A DNA stretch of 64,000 nt from Rhodohalobacter mucosus (GTDB lineage: Bacteria; Bacteroidota; Rhodothermia; Balneolales; Balneolaceae). The stretch spans positions 207,558 through 271,557 of the forward strand of contig NZ_QGGB01000001.1 of assembly GCF_003150675.1 (NCBI RefSeq), given 5' to 3'. The notes under the pieces were generated by a model that saw only the letters and a program-made list of their open reading frames with translations, searched no databases and had not been told where the DNA came from. Shown in pieces: positions 27,751 through 35,934 of the stretch (positions are counted from its first letter, which is position 1; every line of letters begins with the position of its first letter). A program made the translations under genes and the position numbers.

Positions 27751-27793
27751 TGTGCACTAACTAATTATACAAAAGTAAGATTTTGTTATTTAC

Positions 27794-29011
27794 TTATTCC
27801 GTTACTCGTTCAACTCTATAACGAACAACCGTCTGTAACCCGGTCTCTGCATCCTCTTCCCGGGTGTAGAAATAATCTCCCTGGATGTGTGTAAATGTAC
27901 TTCCATTGATATACGGAGGGGCTTCCCGATCTCCGGGCCAACGAAATTTCCCAATCAACTCTCCATTAGTTTCAATAACCCACCATTCAAGTTCATCTTC
28001 TGTTTCTGTAAATGTTGAAATCCATAATCGTTCATTGTCATCAGACCACATGGATTGCATTATCGGCCAAACTTTTGGTAATTCTACACTTTCAGCTATG
28101 TCCATTGTCATTTTGTTTGCAGAATTTCGGGCATCCTCTCTTGTTACGGGAATTCTTGGGACAGGATAATAAAACCCTTCAATCACATCCCCCTCTTTAT
28201 TCAGTTCACGTATGAAAAGTTCATCCGAATCAGCAATGAAAATCCGACCGGTGGGGGTAACGGTAATCAATGGTTTTTTCTGAAAAGAAAACTGTTTCAT
28301 AATGCTGCCCATATTCGAATCTCCCCAGTTTTCCAGTACCTCATTTTGTTTTAGAACTTCCTCTCCCAACTCTTGATAAGCACTATCAGCGGTGAAGTAG
28401 TGAATTGTTGCGGGCGTATCTTCAAAGGCTCTTTGAGGGGCTTTATATGCAAGGAGCCTTGTTTCATCATCGATGAAATAGTGCCTCCAAAATCGTTTGC
28501 CACTCAATTGACCGGCACTGTTTAAGTTGTTCAGATCGATACTGACCGTTTCCAGTAATTCAAAAGAGTCTGTTGAGTATGTGGTAATCCGTGATAATGC
28601 TATATCAACTACATATAGCCTATTTGAACGCACGTTTAAGCAACATATACTGTTAAACTCTCCCGGCCCCCGGCCACTTCTGCCAAGACTCGTTATATAA
28701 TCCCCATCAGAAGAAAACAGATGGATTGTTAATGTCCCCGGCGCAATATCCCAAATATAAACCCTGCCTGAGTCGTCTGTAATAAACCCCCTGACATTGG
28801 CAAAAAACAGATCATCACTGTCTCCGAACTCCTGGTCCTTAATGAGCCTGATGGTATCTGCATTTTCAAAATCTTCTTCAGAAAAGACTGTCACGTTCTC
28901 TATTTCCATGATATAATCCGGCACTTTCTGCTCGGAACCTCTGCCCGAACAGGCCGCAGCAATAACAACTGAGAGAATTACCACGGAAACTCGGAGAAAG
29001 AGAGAGTGCAT
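27794..29011 (-). CDS. 6-bladed beta-propeller lipoprotein
   Basis: 405 residues. Lipoprotein signal with lipobox ending at Cys21 (VIAAAC). Signature LGRSGRGPGEF at residues 109-119. The C-terminal portion has the conserved island-type ending with WW-IETNGELIGKFRWPGD, YFYTREEDAETGLQTVVRYR. The start of the coding sequence overlaps a stretch resembling the right arm of dispersed repeat R (CTCCGAGTTTCCGTGG). The 60 bp upstream of the start match those upstream of the propeller at 46004. Confidence 0.85.
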   Translation of the reverse strand: MHSLFLRVSVVILSVVIAAACSGRGSEQKVPDYIMEIENVTVFSEEDFENADTIRLIKDQEFGDSDDLFFANVRGFITDDSGRVYIWDIAPGTLTIHLFSSDGDYITSLGRSGRGPGEFNSICCLNVRSNRLYVVDIALSRITTYSTDSFELLETVSIDLNNLNSAGQLSGKRFWRHYFIDDETRLLAYKAPQRAFEDTPATIHYFTADSAYQELGEEVLKQNEVLENWGDSNMGSIMKQFSFQKKPLITVTPTGRIFIADSDELFIRELNKEGDVIEGFYYPVPRIPVTREDARNSANKMTMDIAESVELPKVWPIMQSMWSDDNERLWISTFTETEDELEWWVIETNGELIGKFRWPGDREAPPYINGSTFTHIQGDYFYTREEDAETGLQTVVRYRVERVTE

Positions 29012-29088
29012 GGAATGGAATAAAGATTGTAACGTAAGATTTTACTGAACTTAAATACGAAATCGGGTTCATGTGCGCAACCTGTTTT

Positions 29089-29282
29089 TTCACCGCCCCG
29101 AAGTCTCGGGGCTAAGGCCGCGGAGTTATGTGGGGCTTCATAGTGAAATTTCAGGGTTGCCGGGGGGTTGCTACGCCCCATGGGGATCCCTGCGGGAGAG
29201 GCACGGAGAAAAGACGTATAAATTTTTCCTCCGTGTTTCGCTTCGCGGGGGAAATGATGAGCCGTGGCTATTATACAGTGCC
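29089..29282. repeat. Dispersed repeat family R, copy 3, with two nested palindromic insertions
   Basis: Same block order as other copies. The left arm contains CCGAAGTCTCGGGGC and the centre contains CGCCCCATGGGGATCCCTGCGGGA between GGTTGC and GAGGCACGGAG, a point where other copies read straight through. Fills most of the spacer 29012-29339. Confidence 0.8.
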
Positions 29283-29339
29283 CCGGTCTTGCTGCAGCCA
29301 TGAAACGTGTTACCACGAATCATTTTAAACATCTGGATT

Positions 29340-30470
29340 TCATTTATCCAAGGTCAATTCAATAATCATTCTTTCACCGGTTTCCATATTCTTGTATCCA
29401 TACAACTTATCTCCGGAATATGATATCCCAAGCAAATAGGTGGGTACTGTAATGTGCCGCACTTTATCGCTTTTCGTATGATAGTGAATCAATAGACCCG
29501 TATCACTTCCGGCATCAAAGACCCGCAAAATGAGGCTACCGTTATGTGCTACTAAATGATCATAATAGGGTAAGGTCTCGGTTTCATTAATGGCCGTTTC
29601 TACCGTGGGAGAACTTTCTATCAGACGATCATATCTCTTTTTTAAATACTCCCTCTGTGCATCAGAATTTTTTCGCTCACTGAGCGTGATCGCGGACAGG
29701 GTATCCTTTTCACCGGATATTAGATTGTAGGCATACACATTGGTCTTTTTAGACGTCATGTAGTAAAACCACTCTCCATCGAGATCCCAATGGGTCATGC
29801 TTCCCAGGAAGTTATCCATCTTTCCGATGGCCTCCTCACTTATGGGTATTTTATCATTACCGGGCAGTTCAAGGAGCCGGTTTACGGGCTGAAATTCCTC
29901 ATTCAGTTCATAGAGATAAAAGATATTATCCCACGTCTCATAATCAGTCAGGCTCATAAACACCCCAAAAAACCCGAATTCCGTTACATATAAGCTGCTC
30001 ATATGACTGTTTGCCTCATGTTTGTACGTGACGGTATTTTTTAGTGTGAGCTTACTCGTTTCATTATCCAGGCTATACATATGAACCCGATTCAGACGCT
30101 TGTCAAGAATGTAGATTGAGCCATCAGGGCCACGCTCAATTTGATTGATGAGCGCATACTCACCGGGCCCCCGTCCCTGTCCCCCCGTTTTTGAAAGCAT
30201 TGTACCGTCTCGTTTAATAACTTTCAAAAACTTATCTGCATAATCGGACGCTAAAATATAGACCGAGCCTTCTAATGCATAAACGTGCAAAACGTTATAC
30301 AGATCGGGGCTATCAATGAATGATTGCCGCTCTACCTCCAGTTCATCAGTTGATGACATGACACTCTCAATGAATGGATCAACCAAGAGATCATCATTAC
30401 CCGGGGTTTCTGAACAAGAAAGCCCAAATAAAAACAGGAAAATAAATTGAACGATCGTTCTGATTTTCAT
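29340..30470 (-). CDS. 6-bladed beta-propeller lipoprotein
   Basis: 376 residues. Lipobox Cys19 (FGLSC). Signature TGGQGRGPGEY at about 96-106, a Tyr variant of the usual final Phe. It is preceded, 21 bp upstream, by a decayed Cys-rich peptide reading frame (30492-30599), so it belongs to the peptide-propeller pair series although its peptide has lost its leader. No other domain is visible. Confidence 0.85.
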   Translation of the reverse strand: MKIRTIVQFIFLFLFGLSCSETPGNDDLLVDPFIESVMSSTDELEVERQSFIDSPDLYNVLHVYALEGSVYILASDYADKFLKVIKRDGTMLSKTGGQGRGPGEYALINQIERGPDGSIYILDKRLNRVHMYSLDNETSKLTLKNTVTYKHEANSHMSSLYVTEFGFFGVFMSLTDYETWDNIFYLYELNEEFQPVNRLLELPGNDKIPISEEAIGKMDNFLGSMTHWDLDGEWFYYMTSKKTNVYAYNLISGEKDTLSAITLSERKNSDAQREYLKKRYDRLIESSPTVETAINETETLPYYDHLVAHNGSLILRVFDAGSDTGLLIHYHTKSDKVRHITVPTYLLGISYSGDKLYGYKNMETGERMIIELTLDK

Positions 30471-30491
30471 TGAGATGTGTCATTCATTTTT

Positions 30492-30599
30492 TCAGCAGGA
30501 CCCGGGTCCGCCACCATCACATTGAGCCATGCAGCAATTTGTCTGGCACAGATTGGAGTAACCCTTAATCGATTATAATTAAACATTTTGAATCTTCAT
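30492..30599 (-). pseudogene. Decayed Cys-rich precursor peptide (leader interrupted by stops)
   Basis: Thirty-six codons: ATG AAG ATT CAA AAT GTT, then TAA, TTA, TAA, then an open stretch ending SNLCQTNCCMAQCDGGGPGSC and stop. The C-terminal half has five Cys and Gly-rich turns like the cores of the five intact peptides, and it lies at the same place relative to a propeller gene. The conserved leader (NEMKxxxAG) is missing and two stops block translation from the ATG. Dispersed repeat R copy 4 lies directly upstream, where the usual leader hairpins would be. Confidence 0.55.
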
Positions 30600-30620
30600 C
30601 CGCTAATATATTTGGAATAT

Positions 30621-30770
30621 ATTCACCGCAGAGACGCAGGGCACGCAGAGGTTTTTTTGGGGGCTTCATGGCGAGATTTGGGGGATTGCCACTGAGGCAC
30701 GGAGAATGAATATATAATTTTTCCCTTCCGTGCCTCTCGTTGACCCCTATGGGGTGTGGCTACAATGGTT
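30621..30770. repeat. Dispersed repeat family R, copy 4
   Basis: CACCGCAGAGACGCAGGGCACGCAGAG, GGGGCTTCATGGCGAGATTTG, GGATTGCCACTGAGGCACGGAG, TTCCCTTCCGTGCCTC, then TCGTTGACCCCTATGGGG inserted before TGTGGCTA. The left arm lacks the nested palindrome present in copies 1 and 3. Confidence 0.8.
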
Positions 30771-30780
30771 AGCCCCAATC

Positions 30781-32007
30781 TCATCGCCTCTCCTCAAGTT
30801 CAATCCTATATTTCACAATTACCTGAAGCCCGGTTTCCTTATCGGTTTGGCGGGTGTAAGCATACCCGTTCTTCACCACCTCAATCGGTTCATCGCGGGG
30901 CCATTCGAATTGGGTGATCAGCTCTCCTGACTCGTCAACTACCCACCACTCATGACTGTCCAGGTCTTCAATGATGGTAGCGACCCAGAGCCGGCCCCTG
31001 TCGTCCACCAGGATATCTTCGAGGGCGGGCCAGGTATCCGGTATTTGTTCTTCCGGCGCGTTCTCAATTACGCTCACCCGCCATTCAAATACACCCTCTT
31101 CATAGTCACTGATCTGCTGGCTGATCGCATCCTCACGGGTAAACACCGCGTTTTGATACGGTGCATAGTACGTCCGCTGATAGTTTCCGGCGGCATCATA
31201 TACCTTAATTAAAAATTCGCCGGAACGCGCCATATAGATGGCGTTCTCCGATGTTGTGATCAGGGTTGACCCCAGGAATTCAAACTGGGTAAACCGGTAC
31301 TGCCCTTCCACCGTGGCCGACAAGGCCTTATAGGCCGGCAGCGTAAACAGGCTGTCCAATTCAAGTTTTCGGTTACGATCCATGAGATGATAGATGCGAA
31401 ACCTGTTGTTCAGATTATATCCTTCATATGACGGATTGGGAACCAGCCGTGACGTAAAATTGACCAGGAATCTGTCGGGGTTGATAAAGACAAAGCCGCT
31501 TTGCATGAGGCCGTCCAGCCAGGCAACCTCCCTTTTGTTGATGGCCTGAATATGGATGGTACCGGACTCTTCATACGTATCCAATGAAAATGTGCTTAGC
31601 CTCATCATCATCGGGTCGTAAACGTGTATATATCCGTTTGAGAACTTAGGCCCTCCCATGGCACGAAACTCACCCGGGCCCGACCCTTCCCTACCAAAAT
31701 GGGTGAGGTACCGCCCTGACTGATCAAAAACATGTACCCGGTGCTGCATGGCATCAGCTATATACAATTGCCCGTCATCATCAATGTCAAATTGCCCCAG
31801 CCTGCCAATAAGATTATGTTCCGAGCTTGCAAAAACGGCCTCTTTTTCCAAAAAAATGGTTAATAAACTGTTCTCCTCATCAGATACAACGAGCAGGTTT
31901 TCAAGCTCCGGTATGTTACTTGCATCTTCATGAGAACACCCCATCATGAATAAGATCAGGATTACAAAAAGCACTGACCTGAATATTGTAGTTTTAATAT
32001 TCGACAT
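30781..32007 (-). CDS. 6-bladed beta-propeller lipoprotein
   Basis: 408 residues from the ATG at 32007, which gives MSNIKTTIFR and a lipobox Cys24 (FMMGC); a longer frame from 32133 would run back through the peptide gene. Signature FGREGSGPGEF near residue 96. C-terminal segment WPRDEPIEVV..YAYTRQTDKETGLQVIVKYRIELEE is shared with the propeller at 39721. A short DNA segment coding for LFTLPAYKALSATVEGQ is also found, altered, inside the chimeric gene at 32424. Its peptide gene ends 59 bp upstream. Confidence 0.85.
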   Translation of the reverse strand: MSNIKTTIFRSVLFVILILFMMGCSHEDASNIPELENLLVVSDEENSLLTIFLEKEAVFASSEHNLIGRLGQFDIDDDGQLYIADAMQHRVHVFDQSGRYLTHFGREGSGPGEFRAMGGPKFSNGYIHVYDPMMMRLSTFSLDTYEESGTIHIQAINKREVAWLDGLMQSGFVFINPDRFLVNFTSRLVPNPSYEGYNLNNRFRIYHLMDRNRKLELDSLFTLPAYKALSATVEGQYRFTQFEFLGSTLITTSENAIYMARSGEFLIKVYDAAGNYQRTYYAPYQNAVFTREDAISQQISDYEEGVFEWRVSVIENAPEEQIPDTWPALEDILVDDRGRLWVATIIEDLDSHEWWVVDESGELITQFEWPRDEPIEVVKNGYAYTRQTDKETGLQVIVKYRIELEERR

Positions 32008-32066
32008 AGTATTATTGTAAAAAAATGTAGCAAGGGCATAGAGAAATTCTGCCCCCGCTGTCATTC

Positions 32067-32318
32067 TTAATGTATTGCTAAATCGGAGCATTGTCCCCAC
32101 GATCCGCTTGAATAAGGCCCATTCCGTCTGCAAGCCATGTCTGGATCTTCAGTGGTTAGCTCATACGTGATTTCCACTGCATCAGATCCATCATCATTCC
32201 AGCAAATCAGGCAATTCGTGCATTCATTTTCAGTGCAATCATGGTTTCCTGCCATAATCATCTTCATTTCACTACGGTTCAAAACGCCTTCTACTTGTGA
32301 TAAGATTGATGAATTCAT
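32067..32318 (-). CDS. Cys-rich secreted peptide precursor, C39-type leader (peptide 1)
   Basis: 83 residues. Leader of about 24 residues ending GVLNRSEMKMIMAG, the pattern shared by all peptides of this island; cleavage by the C39 domain of the exporter is expected after AG. The core (about 59 residues) has six Cys (NHDCTENECTNCLICWND.. and later C..C). A good ribosome binding site GGAGG lies 7 bases before the ATG. The element with the GTTTGA-N4-TCAAAC inverted repeat begins 70 bp upstream. The propeller partner follows after 59 bp. I do not recognise the core. Confidence 0.75.
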   Translation of the reverse strand: MNSSILSQVEGVLNRSEMKMIMAGNHDCTENECTNCLICWNDDGSDAVEITYELTTEDPDMACRRNGPYSSGSWGQCSDLAIH

Positions 32319-32403
32319 CGTTTTACCTCCATTTATTTAAAACCCGTTTTGCCATTTGACGGGGTACGGGTTATAAACTACACCCCTGTTTGATCACTCA
32401 AAC
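32319..32403 (-). promoter_or_regulatory. Conserved leader element of peptide gene 1
   Basis: Transcribed leftwards: inverted repeat GTTTGA-GTGA-TCAAAC (32388-32403), then AGGGG, TAGTTTAT, a 7-bp stem AACCCGT / ACGGGTT (32341-32372), and the GGAGG site. TTTG followed after 18 bp by TAnnTTT resembles the -33/-7 promoter of Bacteroidota. Promoter, operator or RNA hairpin are all possible. Confidence 0.6.
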
Positions 32404-32423
32404 ACTCTTTGTTTCCCTGACAC

Positions 32424-32828
32424 TCACCGCAACTCCTTGGTAATATTGTTATACACGCGTTCCAGAAGCCGCATGTCCTGCGTAATAATCTCGGCCCGGC
32501 CGGTCATGCCGTTTCTCGGCGGGATGTCGTGCCCGTAGCTGGTCAATAACCCGTCGGGGAAGTGAACTTTGGCGAGGAAGAGGCTGTCGCGTACGGGGAA
32601 CTCCGAAAAGTACTCCACCTCGCCGTACACCGAACCGAACTCGTGATAGGGGTAGCCGCTGAACCGGACTATCACCCGCTGGCCTTCCCGGACCCTGCCG
32701 AACGACTGCTGGGCAACGGCAAGCTCGCCGAACCAGGTGGTGTTGCCGGGCTGCAGGTATAGCAGCTCCTGCCCGACCGCTGTGGCCGATAAAGCCTGAT
32801 AATCCCTAAGTGTAAACAGGCTGCCCAA
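32424..32828 (-). pseudogene. Chimeric remnant: propeller fragment joined to HlyD C-terminus
   Basis: An open frame of 134 codons. Its first ~20 residues (MGSLFTLRDYQALSATAVGQ) resemble a propeller segment found in the protein at 30781 (DSLFTLPAYKALSATVEGQ). From about residue 22 it is nearly identical to the last ~113 residues of the HlyD adaptor at 34353-35684 (three substitutions seen). It lacks the membrane helix and coiled coil, so cannot work as an adaptor. It is a duplicated HlyD 3' end recombined into a propeller copy, with no start signals of its own. Confidence 0.75.
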
Positions 32829-32829
32829 C

Positions 32830-33951
32830 TCAAAATTGAAACGTTCTTATTTCGCTTTCTTTTGTAATCACAATGAATAGGTTATTATCAAAATCTATGT
32901 CAAACGTAGGTAATAGTTCTACTTCTGAAACCAGTTTATACCTTTGATTCAAATCTCCATTTTTATCGAATTCATGAATCCAAAGTGGGAGTTCAGGACT
33001 ATTATAAGTAGCTAAATAAAGATTACCTTCTTTATCGCTTACTCCCCATGTATATGCTCTAAAAGTAGCTACGGCATCCGTTATACTTAGAATTTCTTGC
33101 ATTGTATTGAAGAAAGCATTCTTTATAGCATCAATTTCAGGGTTATCACCTATCTCCTTACTCCATATTTTCGTACCATTTGCATCGTATTTTTCAATTC
33201 TCGGAATAGCATTATAAACCATAAATATTTCACCTGAACCTGATCCGTCTTTAACCGGAAATACATTATGAATTAAAAGATTCGGGACTTCTCTATTTGA
33301 AATAGAAGTTCTGAACAGGTTATAGTCCAGCTCAAATGAGCTGCCTTCCGGGATTTCGCCAAAATCCATTATAGTATTACCTTCAAAATCTGCAATTTGG
33401 TAAACTGTATTTTCCATTTGTGCAGCGGGTAATAACACATAATCAAAATCTGTTATAATAGGCTGGTTATTAATATTTACAGCATATAAATTATCAAGGA
33501 ATGATAGGTCAGGGGCCGGAACGGGTGGCAGTGGCGGCAAAGTTAAACCGGCTTTTTGTTTGTACTCCAGTGATGTTTCATATACTCCATCCACTGTAAA
33601 TTTGTGAATTTTTAAACCAATATCATCAATGATATAGATGTAATCCTCTATATGGAAAACGTTATTAACTCTTAGAAACTCGCCCGGACCTCTACCCCTG
33701 TTACCGTATTTTCCAACTACTTCACTCAGTTTATTCAATTTAAGAAGTTCACCTCTGCGGCTATCATAAACTAAAAGATTATCATCGTTGTCGAATTTAA
33801 CGATGGTTGGATTTACGACTAAATTATCATCACTTGAAACAAGTGTTTCAAATTGTTCGAGCTCAGTAACACCCACTTCATTGAATGGAGATTTATCTGT
33901 TGAACAACTTGATAAAATCAATAAGGAAACTGTTATGTATATTATTTTCAT
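32830..33951 (-). CDS. 6-bladed beta-propeller lipoprotein
   Basis: 373 residues. Lipobox Cys16 (LSSC). Signature YGNRGRGPGEF at residues 82-92. The base composition is AT-richer than that of the flanking HlyD and ABC genes, hinting at a different history. The stop adjoins the chimeric remnant at 32828 without a gap. Its peptide gene (34041) ends 89 bp upstream. The C-terminus lacks the YTRxxxxETG block found in several other propellers of the island. Confidence 0.85.
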   Translation of the reverse strand: MKIIYITVSLLILSSCSTDKSPFNEVGVTELEQFETLVSSDDNLVVNPTIVKFDNDDNLLVYDSRRGELLKLNKLSEVVGKYGNRGRGPGEFLRVNNVFHIEDYIYIIDDIGLKIHKFTVDGVYETSLEYKQKAGLTLPPLPPVPAPDLSFLDNLYAVNINNQPIITDFDYVLLPAAQMENTVYQIADFEGNTIMDFGEIPEGSSFELDYNLFRTSISNREVPNLLIHNVFPVKDGSGSGEIFMVYNAIPRIEKYDANGTKIWSKEIGDNPEIDAIKNAFFNTMQEILSITDAVATFRAYTWGVSDKEGNLYLATYNSPELPLWIHEFDKNGDLNQRYKLVSEVELLPTFDIDFDNNLFIVITKESEIRTFQF

Positions 33952-34040
33952 TTTAAAGTCATTTATTTAAAATTTTACTACAACAAGAAATTAATGATGC
34001 TATAAAGTAGCACTTATGGCTACTTTATAGCTGGAAGTAT

Positions 34041-34247
34041 CTATCCTTCTCCAACACCACTGCAAGTGCAGGATACTCCATGAGTTGGTCCGTGTTGACC
34101 GTCTCTACAATCACAATCCGACCCTGAACAATAACTGACACAGGCGCTGCAATTTGTTGGGTCGTGGTCATAGCAACACATACCGCATTCTTCACCCAGG
34201 GAACCTGCCAGTATATGTTTCATCTCATTTCTATTAAGAATTTGCAT
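34041..34247 (-). CDS. Cys-rich secreted peptide precursor, C39-type leader (peptide 2)
   Basis: 68 residues from the ATG at 34247. An upstream ATG at 34262 overlaps the GGAGG ribosome site that serves the second ATG (8 bases before it), so 34247 is chosen. Leader MQILNRNEMKHILAGS, then a core very rich in Cys (about ten: EECGMCCYDHD, NCSACVSYCSG, DCDC, SCTC) and ending with a Gly-rich tail. Lies between the HlyD gene and a propeller. Disulfide or metal binding is likely; the activity is unknown. Confidence 0.78.
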   Translation of the reverse strand: MQILNRNEMKHILAGSLGEECGMCCYDHDPTNCSACVSYCSGSDCDCRDGQHGPTHGVSCTCSGVGEG

Positions 34248-34332
34248 TTTTCTATCCTCCATTTAATTTAAACCCGTTTTTTCCGTTTGGAGAGGTACGG
34301 GCTATGAGATACCCCTGTTTGATCGCTCAAAC
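34248..34332 (-). promoter_or_regulatory. Conserved leader element of peptide gene 2
   Basis: Inverted repeat GTTTGA-GCGA-TCAAAC (34317-34332), AGGGG, then the stem AGCCCGT / ACGGGTT (34271-34303, one G-T pair) and GGAGG. The inverted repeat starts 20 bp after the HlyD stop codon and 70 bp before the chosen ATG. Confidence 0.6.
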
Positions 34333-34352
34333 ACTCTTTGTTTACCGGACAC

Positions 34353-35684
34353 TTATCTCAACTCCTTTGTAATATTGTTATACACGCGCTCCAGCAGCCG
34401 CATATCCTGTGTGATAATCTCGGCCCGGCCGGTCATGCCGTTTCTCGGCGGGATGTCGTGCCCGTAGCTGGTCAATAGCCCGTCGGGGAAGTGCACTTTG
34501 GCGAGGAAGAGGCTGTCGCGTACGGGGAACTCCGAAAAGTACTCCACCTCGCCGTACACCGAACCGAACTCGTGATAGGGATACCCGCTGAACCGGACCA
34601 TCACCCGCTGGCCTTCCCGGACCCTGCCGAACGATTGCTGGGCAACGGCAAGCTCGCCGAACCATGTGGTGTTGTCGGGCTGCAGGTAGAACAGCTCCTG
34701 CCCGGCCGCCACAGTCTGGTTCTCCTGCACAATGCCGGCATACACCACGCGACCGGCAAAGGGCGCCGTTACCAGGTAGCTGCGCTTCCACTCTTCGATG
34801 GCGCTTTTCATCAGGTTCAGGGATTGCAGGAACACGGAGCGCTGTTCCCCGATTCTCCGCTCAAGCTCCATGATCTCTTTCTCCTTTGCGGCCCGGGATA
34901 CCTGATTGCCGATAATGGCCGATTCGGTCTGGTGAAGCGGCAGCTGCCGCGACGCCAGTTCCCGTTCGGCGCGGGCAAGCTCCAGCGATGTGATATAGTC
35001 GCCGTCGGCCAGCCGTTTTTGCATCTCAAACTCCCGCCGGGCCAGCTCATAGTCGCCCTGCTGTATCTCTTTTTGCTCAATCAGCATCTCCAGCTGTTCC
35101 CGGTTGAATGCCAGTTCCTGCTCCAGGATCTCTCTCTGGCGGCTGTAATAGGCGCCCGGACGAAACGAAAGGTACTCCCTCCACGCCTGCTCGAACCCCT
35201 GAAAGGTGTTCTGAAGCTCCCCCAGGTTGCCGAATGCGGCCAGGTCGATCTCCAGCTTGTCCACGCCGCCACCGCTGTCGTTTAAAAGTTCTCCCCTGAT
35301 CTGTTCAATAAAATCGTCCAGACGAAGCACTTCACCATGATGGGCCGTACTTTCCAGCCAGGCCAGAACGGCTCCCTCCTCCGCGTCCGCGTTGTTCTCG
35401 GCGGCAAGACGGACGATTTTCCCGTTCACCCGGCTCTCGAGCGACTGCGGGGCATGGATGGCCGTCAGCTTCAACGGAGCCTGAATTACTTCGGGATAGC
35501 GGATCACAGACGCCGACAGCAGCACCAGCCCCAGCACCCCGAAAAAGGCCGTTATTCCCCACCTCACCAGCCAGTGCGGCGGCCGCCCGATGATCTCCTG
35601 CACCTCCTCGCTGCGTACTTCCAGCTCGGGAAACGGGCTTTCCGATTCAGTTCGGGTTGGTATGTGGTTGTTGGTTTGTGGCAT
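34353..35684 (-). CDS. HlyD-family membrane-fusion adaptor of the peptide exporter
   Basis: 443 residues. One N-terminal transmembrane helix (about 40-62), a lipoyl/biotinyl-like half-motif (ESRVNGKIVRLAAENNADAEEGAVLAWLES), a long coiled coil (about 160-300), the second half (YLVTAPFAGRVVYAGIVQENQTVAAGQ), and a C-terminal beta-barrel domain. It would link the inner-membrane C39 ABC exporter to an outer-membrane channel. Its last ~110 residues and 3' flank are duplicated at 32410-32768. It is 250 bp downstream of the exporter gene. Confidence 0.9.
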   Translation of the reverse strand: MPQTNNHIPTRTESESPFPELEVRSEEVQEIIGRPPHWLVRWGITAFFGVLGLVLLSASVIRYPEVIQAPLKLTAIHAPQSLESRVNGKIVRLAAENNADAEEGAVLAWLESTAHHGEVLRLDDFIEQIRGELLNDSGGGVDKLEIDLAAFGNLGELQNTFQGFEQAWREYLSFRPGAYYSRQREILEQELAFNREQLEMLIEQKEIQQGDYELARREFEMQKRLADGDYITSLELARAERELASRQLPLHQTESAIIGNQVSRAAKEKEIMELERRIGEQRSVFLQSLNLMKSAIEEWKRSYLVTAPFAGRVVYAGIVQENQTVAAGQELFYLQPDNTTWFGELAVAQQSFGRVREGQRVMVRFSGYPYHEFGSVYGEVEYFSEFPVRDSLFLAKVHFPDGLLTSYGHDIPPRNGMTGRAEIITQDMRLLERVYNNITKELR

Positions 35685-35934
35685 AATTTCTGTGAAAAGT
35701 GAAAAGGCAGAAGTGAAAAGGACATCCCCTCTTGAGAGGGGACCGAGTTGAAGAAGTGCGCAGAGCGCGTCTTCAAAACTCAGGGGTGTGTTTGGCAGGG
35801 CTCGAAGCTAACAACAGGAACACACCCCTCGCTTGGCAAATCAGGCTTCGCCTTTTTGCCGTCGCCTTTCCCCTCTCGAGAGGGGACATTTCTTCTCACC
35901 CTTCACTTCTGCCTTCTCACTTTTGCCATTTCAC

